In this document: positions 58,550 to 64,000 of the stretch, one piece after another | How positions within the stretch are numbered: position 1 is the first letter of the stretch | How the letters are laid out: each line of letters starts with the position of its first letter | From: LMUY01 sp964245075 | Lineage (GTDB): Bacteria > Pseudomonadota > Alphaproteobacteria > Acetobacterales > Acetobacteraceae | DNA length: 64,000 bases | Direction: 5' to 3' | NCBI GenBank assembly: GCA_964245075.1 | Contig: CAXTLC010000005.1 | Coordinates: 22,790-86,789 of the forward strand | Program-made: the position numbers and the translations under genes | Notes under the pieces: generated by a model | Told to the model about the DNA's origin: nothing | The model's input: only the letters and a program-made list of their open reading frames with translations | The model's database searches: none

Positions 58550-58861
58550 TCAGCCGAACGGCGCGGCCATGGCCCGGCGTATCCAGCGGTGCAGGGCATC
58601 ATACGGCGCGGCCAGTCCCAGTGCCGCGGTCGTGTTGTCCCACCAATGCGCCGCGTCCTTCAGGGTGGCGGCGCTGTCCGGCAGGCTGTCCGCCCAGGAC
58701 GCGAGCGCATGGCCATCCAGCAGGAACCCGGCCGCACCGACCAGCAGCAGCACGCCCAAACGCCGGATCGTCACCCCGCGCGCCCGCGGGCCGGCCAGCA
58801 CGCGGGGGTCCGCGCCCCGCGGCGGCGCGTCAGAACTGGAAGTAGATGAAGGGCGCGACAC
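58550..58861 (-). CDS. Small membrane-anchored protein linked to the MBOAT gene
   Basis: Up to 103 residues; start uncertain. The longest frame opens at a GTG (58861) inside the end of the MBOAT gene, with GTG alternatives at 58801 and 58774. One hydrophobic segment (RRLGVLLLVGAAGFLLDGHA) is followed by a short soluble tail with DAAHWWDNTTAALGLAAPYD. No family recognised. Its position right after the acyltransferase gene suggests it serves the same pathway. Confidence 0.5.
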   Translation of the reverse strand: MSRPSSTSSSDAPPRGADPRVLAGPRARGVTIRRLGVLLLVGAAGFLLDGHALASWADSLPDSAATLKDAAHWWDNTTAALGLAAPYDALHRWIRRAMAAPFG

Positions 58862-60239
58862 CGTCCGGCCCCATGGCGTTGATGCCCACGATCAGCACGC
58901 TCGCCGCACCCGCGAGCGCCCAGTCAGGCGCACGGAGCAGCCGGCGGGACAGCCGCGCCTGCCAATCCGGCGGCGCGAATTGCAGCAGCAAGCCGAACGC
59001 CACCAGGGCGACCGTCGCCGGCCGCGCCTGCTCCATGGTGAGCGAGCCCGATTGCACGAAGGTTTGCAGGTAGATGACCACCGTCCCCATCGTGTCGGCG
59101 CGGAACAGTATCCAGGCGAGGCAGACCACGTGGAACACCAGCAACGTGCCGAGCACGGTCCCGGCGCGGCCCTGCAAAGCCCGGGGGACGAACGGGCGCG
59201 CCACCCGCTCCGTCACCAGCGCCGCGCCGTGCAGCGCGCCCCAGAGCACGAACTTCCAGTCCGCGCCATGCCACAGCCCGCCAAGCAGCATGGTCGTCAT
59301 CAGCGCGAACACGGTGCGGGCCTCGCCGTGCCAACTGCCGCCCAGCGGCTTGTAGAGGTAGTCCCGCAGCCAGAACGACAGCGAGATGTGCCAGCGCCGC
59401 CAGAACTCCTGGAAGCTGCTGGCGCGGTACGGCTGGTTGAAGTTGGGCGGGAAGAAGTAGCCCAGCAGCGCCGCCAGCCCGATCGCCATGTCGGTGTAGC
59501 CGCTGAAATCGCAGTAGATCTGCACCGCATAGCCGTAGGCGGCGAGCAGCAGGTCGAGGCTGGAGAAGCTTGCCGGGTCGAAGAACACCGGGTCGACCAG
59601 CTCGGTCGCGAGATAGTTCGCGACGATGGCCTTCTTGAACAGCCCGCCCAGGATCAGCAGCAGCGGCGGCGCCAGGGGCAGGCGCGCGGGCTGCGCGGCA
59701 TAAAGCTGCGGCAGGAAGAAGGAGGCACGCACGATCGGCCCGGCGATCAATTGCGGGAAGAAGGAAAGGTAGAGCAGCATGTCGTCCAGCCGCCGGCAAA
59801 CGGCGACGTCCCCGCGCCAAACATCCACCACGTAGGAGATGCCGTGGAAGGTGAAGAACGAGATGCCGACCGGCAGGATCAACCCCAGGAACGGCAACTC
59901 CGCCCCGGCCCCCGCGGCATGCAATCCCTGGTTGGCCGCGCCGATCAGGAAATCGCCGTACTTGAACGAGCACAGCACCAGGAGGTGCGCCGTGATCGCC
60001 ACGACCAGGACGACCCGGGCGAGCGGACGCGGCCAGCGGCTGATCAGCAGCCCGGCGGCGTAGGTCACGACCGAGCTGCCCGCCAGCAGGAAGCAGAACG
60101 TCCAGTTCCACTGGGCATAGAAATAGTAGCTGGCGGCCAGCAGGATCAGCTTGCGCGCCCGGTGCTGATGCTCGACCGGCGCCAGCAGCGCCACGGTCAC
60201 GGCGAAGAACACCAGGAAGGCGAACGTCGGGAACAGCAT
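58830..60239 (-). CDS. MBOAT family O-acyltransferase (AlgI/DltB-like)
   Basis: A 469-residue polytopic membrane enzyme. It shows the AlgI-type features: FLILPVGISFFTFHGISYVVD-like LPVGISFFTFHGISYVVDVW, the SFFPQLIAGPIVR segment, FSGYTDMAIGLAALLGYFFP, FWRRWHISLSFWLRDYLYKP, and the catalytic His in LGGLWHGADWKFVLWGALHG. Such enzymes pass acetyl groups across the membrane to a periplasmic SGNH partner that acetylates a polysaccharide. The ATG overlaps the stop of the upstream SGNH gene (TGATG), which is the probable partner. Confidence 0.9.
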   Translation of the reverse strand: MLFPTFAFLVFFAVTVALLAPVEHQHRARKLILLAASYYFYAQWNWTFCFLLAGSSVVTYAAGLLISRWPRPLARVVLVVAITAHLLVLCSFKYGDFLIGAANQGLHAAGAGAELPFLGLILPVGISFFTFHGISYVVDVWRGDVAVCRRLDDMLLYLSFFPQLIAGPIVRASFFLPQLYAAQPARLPLAPPLLLILGGLFKKAIVANYLATELVDPVFFDPASFSSLDLLLAAYGYAVQIYCDFSGYTDMAIGLAALLGYFFPPNFNQPYRASSFQEFWRRWHISLSFWLRDYLYKPLGGSWHGEARTVFALMTTMLLGGLWHGADWKFVLWGALHGAALVTERVARPFVPRALQGRAGTVLGTLLVFHVVCLAWILFRADTMGTVVIYLQTFVQSGSLTMEQARPATVALVAFGLLLQFAPPDWQARLSRRLLRAPDWALAGAASVLIVGINAMGPDGVAPFIYFQF

Positions 60240-61465
60240 CAGCGCCGGGCCGCGCTCTCGCGGTAAGAGTCGTAGCCGCGCATCAGAGTGTCGAACAACG
60301 CTTCCGCCGTCTGCCGGTAGCCGGGTTTCAGCAGGTGCACGTGGTCATGGGCGGCAAGCGGCGGATCGGTCTCGGCCCAGGGCACGATCGCGCAGTCGCC
60401 GCCCATGGCGGCAGCCCAGTCCCAGAAGAACAGGTGATCGCTCTGCGCCACCGCACGCTCGATCCCGCGCACCTTCGGCAGGTTGGCGGGAACGCTCCAG
60501 CGCAGCCCGGCCTCGCCCGCGCAGGGCTCGCCCGGCCCGCTGGGGGCCGCGCGCACCCCGCCGAGCGGCCCGGCGATCATGACGGCGGCCATGGGGGCAG
60601 CGCGGTGCAGCGCAGCCAGGGCGGCGCGGAAGTGGGCGGGATAGGACACGAGGTCCGTCGCGTCGCTGAAGCCCTCGTTGGTGCCAAAGGCGAGCACGAT
60701 CAGCGACGGCTGCAAGTGCTTGGCCTCGGCCGCCATGACGCCCGCATCCCAGTTGGCGAGCAGCGTCACCTGGGCGCCGATGGTGCCGAGGTTGGACCAG
60801 GTCACGCCCGCCCGCCCGGTTTCAGCGGTCCAGGACATCCACGTCACCGGGCCATCCCCCCGCGCCCGCATCTGCACGGAGCTGGTGTCCTGCCCCGACA
60901 GCGCCTGGACGCGGAGCATCGACCGTCCGGCAGACGCGGTGGACACCCTGGTCGCCCTGCCGTCGCTGGTGGTGATGTCCAGCGTGCCGCCGCCGGGCTG
61001 GCCGATCACGTCGATGAACAGGCGGTCCAGCTCGGGCGGGCTGGCCGTGATCGCCGTCGTCGCCTGGCCGTCCGCGACCTGGCGCAGCCCGGCGAAGCCG
61101 AACGGCCCGGCATCGGCGCCGCTGGGCTCGGCGCGCCAGCCGTCGGCCACGACAGCGACGGTCGCCGGCTTGTAATACCGGTACGGGATGCCCGGCGGCA
61201 GCAGCCCGCGTCCGCCATCGCCGAACCGCGCCTGCATCAGCTCCCGCATCCGGCCGCTGAACCCGTCGTTGGCAGTGTGGCTGTCGCCGATCTGCAGCAC
61301 GGCCACCCGGCTGCGCCGCCCGGCTTGCAGATCCGCCAGCGCGGCGTAGAACGGGCGCAGCGGCGCGTAGAGCCCGGCATCCGGCGCATTGCGCTGGCCA
61401 TTGGCGCGGCTCTGGCAAGCGTTGAGAAGGATGGCGGCGAGGAGAGCCGGAAGGAATCGGAGCAT
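60239..61465 (-). CDS. SGNH/GDSL-hydrolase-like protein, partner of the MBOAT enzyme
   Basis: A 408-residue protein with a lipoprotein-like signal (RFLPALLAAILLNACQSRAN). The SGNH blocks are VAVLQIGDSHTANDGFSGRM (Ser), LIVLAFGTNEGFSDATD (Gly/Asn) and AHDHVHLLKPGYRQTAEALF (Asp/His). This fits a periplasmic acetyltransferase or esterase that receives acyl groups from the MBOAT protein. The frame is open upstream to 62032, but the ATG at 61465 is chosen because it creates the signal. The 105 bp to the divergent gene at 61571 must hold both promoters. Confidence 0.84.
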   Translation of the reverse strand: MLRFLPALLAAILLNACQSRANGQRNAPDAGLYAPLRPFYAALADLQAGRRSRVAVLQIGDSHTANDGFSGRMRELMQARFGDGGRGLLPPGIPYRYYKPATVAVVADGWRAEPSGADAGPFGFAGLRQVADGQATTAITASPPELDRLFIDVIGQPGGGTLDITTSDGRATRVSTASAGRSMLRVQALSGQDTSSVQMRARGDGPVTWMSWTAETGRAGVTWSNLGTIGAQVTLLANWDAGVMAAEAKHLQPSLIVLAFGTNEGFSDATDLVSYPAHFRAALAALHRAAPMAAVMIAGPLGGVRAAPSGPGEPCAGEAGLRWSVPANLPKVRGIERAVAQSDHLFFWDWAAAMGGDCAIVPWAETDPPLAAHDHVHLLKPGYRQTAEALFDTLMRGYDSYRESAARR

Positions 61466-61570
61466 GGCGGGCACAAGGTCTTTGCTGCAACGGATACCGA
61501 TTGATCGTCCGCATACGACTCCGTATTGATCGAGCCATAAAGCAACTTCTTTCGTGACGAAAGGCTGACC

Positions 61571-62329
61571 GTGACTGACCATCCCACGGCACTGTCGCGG
61601 CGCGCAGTCATCGGCGCCGCCCTCCTCACGATTGCGGCGCACGGCCTGGGACCGGCCCGAAGCGAGGCCGCCGGGCTGCAACAGCGCATCCTCGTGTTCG
61701 GCGACTCCCAGGCCCAGGGCCTCGCGGGGGGAGTGCAGCGCCTTTACCGCGCCAACCACAGCCGCCGGGTGCTGGACCACTCCAAGGTCTCGACCGGGTT
61801 GATACCGCGGGGCAACTATGATTGGCCGGCCGAGGCCAAGACCCTCGCCGTCGCCGATCATTATGACGTGGCGCTGGTTCTGATCGGCGCCAACGACCGT
61901 CCGCTGGTTCGCAGCGGCGGTCATGTCGATCCCACGCTGCTGGCCCGGTTCACCGACTCGTATGGCGCGCGGGTGGCCGATATCGCCGACGATTTCAGGC
62001 AAGCCAACGTGCCGCTCGTCTGGGTTGGCCACCCGATCGTGCGAGATGCGGTCTGGGAGGAGGACATCGCCATCCTCAACAAAATCTTCGAGGACCGCGC
62101 GACGGGGGCGGGCGCGACGTTCCAGTCAACCTGGGACATGTTCAAGGGCCCCGATGGCGGTTTCGCCTCCTATGGCAAGGGCACGGATGGGCTGACCACC
62201 CGGCTGCGGGCCGATGACGGCGTGCACCTGACGCCGGCCGGATACGACCTGGTCACCGCCGCCCTGGTGCCGACACTGGACCGCTACCGGCCGGGCGCCT
62301 CCACTGGTCCGACGGCGTCCGTTCTCTGA
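61571..62329 (+). CDS. DUF459-like SGNH hydrolase with a Tat-type signal
   Basis: A 252-residue protein. A twin-arginine-type signal (LSRRAVIGAALLTIAAHGLG) precedes an SGNH domain: RILVFGDSQAQGLAGGVQRL (Ser block), ALVLIGANDRPLVRSGG (Asn block) and DDGVHLTPAGYDLVTAALVP (Asp/His block). This matches the DUF459 group found beside exopolysaccharide or cell-wall acetylation genes. The GTG start has AAAGG about 7 nt upstream. It is divergent from the MBOAT/SGNH pair. Probable role: acyl transfer to or removal from a surface polymer. Confidence 0.82.
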   Translation: MTDHPTALSRRAVIGAALLTIAAHGLGPARSEAAGLQQRILVFGDSQAQGLAGGVQRLYRANHSRRVLDHSKVSTGLIPRGNYDWPAEAKTLAVADHYDVALVLIGANDRPLVRSGGHVDPTLLARFTDSYGARVADIADDFRQANVPLVWVGHPIVRDAVWEEDIAILNKIFEDRATGAGATFQSTWDMFKGPDGGFASYGKGTDGLTTRLRADDGVHLTPAGYDLVTAALVPTLDRYRPGASTGPTASVL

Positions 62330-62417
62330 GGTGGCGTGCCCGGTATTTGCCTTGGACGGTTGCCGCAGATTATAGGATTGACGGCCCGGTCCAGCCGGCG
62401 CGAAACGGAGGTTGACC

Positions 62418-63266
62418 TTGTTCTCTTGCGCGGCGATCGGGGACAGCATCGCGGTCGGCGTCGGGCAGGCCCGTCCGGACTGCGTGACGACGGCACGGGT
62501 CGGGATCACCTCCACCAACTACATCGCCTCGCTCCTGCCGCTCGCCGAGACTGGCGCCGACACGACCATCATCAGCCTCGGGGTGAATGACGGCACCTCG
62601 GCGGACACGCTGCAGAACCTGCGCTTGGTCCGGGACCAAGTGCATAGCCGGGTGGTTTACTGGCTGTTGCCCGGCCTCAAGGAGCCGGTGCGGGAGGACA
62701 TCCTTCGGGTCGCGCGCGAGCATGGCGACCAATGGATCGATACCCGTCCCTATGTCGGCCGTGACCACCTCCATCCAAGTGGCGCCGGGTATGGCCAGAT
62801 CGCCTCCCAAACCTACGGCGACGGGCCAGTTTACGCAGCCCGGTCAGCCCCGGACGAGGTCGCGGAAGCGCCGACCCATCTGCAACTCCCGGACGACCCG
62901 GCGTTCCGCAGCGACTACGCCCAGATCCTCGCACACCATGCCGCCCGTTACGCGTCTGTTTATCCGAATCCGCCCCGCCGCCTGCCAGCCTGGGCAACCC
63001 CGCGCGAGCGTATCCACAACCTGCGCGCCACACGGGTGTCGGAGGCTAGCCAAATCCGCTACTCCTACTCCTACTCCTACGTTCAGCCGGCCAGCCATTT
63101 CTTCAAGGTAAGAGCTGAGCCTCGCGGCACTTCGGCCGTTCCGGCCCCACCCGCGGCGTCACGTGGCAGGCTGACGCCGCATGGAGCGAGCGTCGTACGG
63201 GTAAGCCGCACTGCCCAGCCCTGTGGCGGCGCCAGATGCGGCCTGGTCAAGGCCACGCGGGGCTGA
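62418..63266 (+). CDS. SGNH-fold hydrolase-like protein with a disordered C-terminus (paralogue 1)
   Basis: A 282-residue protein. A TTG at 62418 is chosen: GGAGG is 6 nt upstream and the product FSCAAIGDSIAVGVGQARP aligns with the next gene's product. An SGNH-like core follows: TTIISLGVNDGTSADTLQNL and DTRPYVGRDHLHPSGAGYGQ. No signal peptide is seen. The C-terminal 100 residues are low complexity, with a Tyr-Ser run encoded by TACTCC repeats at 63060-63080. Activity and substrate unknown. Confidence 0.72.
   Translation: MFSCAAIGDSIAVGVGQARPDCVTTARVGITSTNYIASLLPLAETGADTTIISLGVNDGTSADTLQNLRLVRDQVHSRVVYWLLPGLKEPVREDILRVAREHGDQWIDTRPYVGRDHLHPSGAGYGQIASQTYGDGPVYAARSAPDEVAEAPTHLQLPDDPAFRSDYAQILAHHAARYASVYPNPPRRLPAWATPRERIHNLRATRVSEASQIRYSYSYSYVQPASHFFKVRAEPRGTSAVPAPPAASRGRLTPHGASVVRVSRTAQPCGGARCGLVKATRG
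63060..63080 (+). repeat. Short tandem repeat (TACTCC)
   Basis: Three TACTCC units plus TAC are read in frame as YSYSYSY in the C-terminal tail of the SGNH-like protein. Six-base units keep the frame when the number changes. Confidence 0.75.
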
Positions 63267-63343
63267 GCTTGGCGCGGAGCAGCGTGTTCAGGATTTGCTA
63301 AGTCCTGTCGCCTAATCTTGCCCGGTCATCGGCGAGACTCCGT

Positions 63344-63997
63344 ATGCTTGATTGTCTGATCCTGGGTGACAGCATCGCCGTCGGCGTCGGCCAGGCACGG
63401 CCGCAATGCGAAACGGCTGCCCGCGTCGGCATCGGTTCGGGCGCCTTCGTCCAGACCCTGTTCGCAGCCGCGCCCAAAGCTGCTGGCCACGTCGTCATCA
63501 GCCTCGGCGTGAACGACGGTCCCACGGCCAACACGCTGGAGCACCTTCGGAGCATGCGGCGGCAGCTTCACGCCACGGATGTCACTTGGCTGCTGCCGGG
63601 CCTCAAGGAGGAAATCCGAAGCGCGATCCGGACTGTCGCGGCGGAGAACGCGGACCGTCTGGTGGATACGAGAACACAGGTTGGCCCGGATCACCTGCAC
63701 CCGACCGCGTCCGGCTACCGGCTGATCGCGGCGTGGACGCAAGGCGCCGAGTCCCATGACTCGCCGCCACAGCGCACCGCCAGCATGGCGCCCGCGCATT
63801 CACCGGTCGTGTTCCAGCCGACCCTTGGGCCAAGCAACCCGCCGCAATTCCTGCCCATGGTGCAGGTTCCGACGGTGCGGCCGTCCTTCCAGCCTGGCTT
63901 CCCGTTCCGGATGTGGGTGCCGACCGGATTGACCTACGCGGCTGCCGTCCCCCGGACGTTCGCATTCCGCATGTTTCCCGCGGCCGTTTCGCGCTAG
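63344..63997 (+). CDS. SGNH-fold hydrolase-like protein (paralogue 2)
   Basis: A 217-residue protein similar to the preceding gene's product: MLDCLILGDSIAVGVGQARP, HVVISLGVNDGPTANTLEHL and QVGPDHLHPTASGYRLIAAW line up with it. It is a tandem duplicate that has diverged, mostly in the Pro/Phe-rich C-terminus (PSFQPGFPFRMWVPTG). The catalytic Ser, Asn and Asp/His blocks are present. No signal peptide. The stop lies 3 bp before the right edge. Confidence 0.72.
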   Translation: MLDCLILGDSIAVGVGQARPQCETAARVGIGSGAFVQTLFAAAPKAAGHVVISLGVNDGPTANTLEHLRSMRRQLHATDVTWLLPGLKEEIRSAIRTVAAENADRLVDTRTQVGPDHLHPTASGYRLIAAWTQGAESHDSPPQRTASMAPAHSPVVFQPTLGPSNPPQFLPMVQVPTVRPSFQPGFPFRMWVPTGLTYAAAVPRTFAFRMFPAAVSR

Positions 63998-64000
63998 AGC

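Noticed and set aside
51236..58602. Two very long minus-strand frames (about 1094 and 1328 codons) opposite the RND pumps
   Set aside because: They are His/Gln/Arg-rich antisense shadows; the + strand encodes clear MdtB/MdtC-like transporters.
63060..63080. A CRISPR-like or regulatory repeat array
   Set aside because: The units are six bases, contiguous and coding (Tyr-Ser). There are no spacers. No CRISPR array, tRNA or rRNA was seen anywhere in the window.

Overview
The window is about 64 kb of very GC-rich DNA, densely packed with genes. It reads as the chromosome of an alphaproteobacterium, most likely of the Acetobacteraceae/Rhodospirillales type. The signs are a Rieske-cytochrome b-cytochrome c1 operon with separate subunits, alphaproteobacterial SOS boxes (GTTC-N7-GTTC) in front of the imuA/imuB and dnaE2 mutagenesis genes, DUF29 and DUF4169 family genes, a BrnT/XRE toxin-antitoxin pair, and CobC/CobD cobalamin genes. 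TTG and GTG starts are frequent. No phage, insertion sequence, CRISPR array, rRNA or tRNA was recognised.

Layout. 1-5.7 kb: end of an unknown gene, a transglutaminase/DUF2126 protein, a small lipoprotein, an iron-type alcohol dehydrogenase and an unknown protein. 5.7-19.3 kb: a catabolic-looking block with three flavin-dependent (NtaA/SnaA-type) monooxygenases, a polar-amino-acid-type ABC transporter, a decayed BrnT toxin with an intact antitoxin, an interrupted TPR protein, a lone CoxL-like molybdopterin subunit, a sarcosine-oxidase-like flavoprotein and a 2-hydroxyacid dehydrogenase. 19.4-24.4 kb: two tiny proteins, mtnP, the bc1 operon petABC and, divergently, hemF. 24.4-32 kb: a helix-hairpin-helix protein, a lone ModE-type DNA-binding domain, a Zn/Mn ABC transporter operon, a DUF892 protein, an FKBP isomerase, a cyclase-family hydrolase, an NnrU protein and another binding protein. 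32-38.8 kb: a divergent PEP-carboxylase-like protein, a DUF445 protein, a wrecked DUF29 gene, then a microbial rhodopsin followed immediately by a Brp/Blh retinal-forming dioxygenase. 38.9-44.7 kb: imuA-imuB and dnaE2, each unit with its own LexA box. 44.7-48.6 kb: a FUSC membrane protein and two cobalamin genes. 48.6-57.8 kb: a four-gene RND efflux operon (outer-membrane factor, adaptor, two MdtB/MdtC-like pumps). 57.9-64 kb: a CMD-family protein, an MBOAT acyltransferase with a companion SGNH protein, and three further SGNH hydrolases.

The most striking system is the rhodopsin/blh pair. It encodes a predicted light-driven proton pump whose cytoplasmic proton-donor position is serine (a D-T-S triad), with the enzyme that makes its retinal from beta-carotene. 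No carotenoid genes are in the window. Other notable points are UGA stops exactly where tryptophan is expected in two genes 2 kb apart, an intergenic repeat family that has become coding sequence in hemF and dnaE2, and two 100-N gaps that are artefacts. Each gap is flanked by the same 55 bp on both sides, and collapsing the duplicate restores the reading frames of a monooxygenase and an ABC ATPase.
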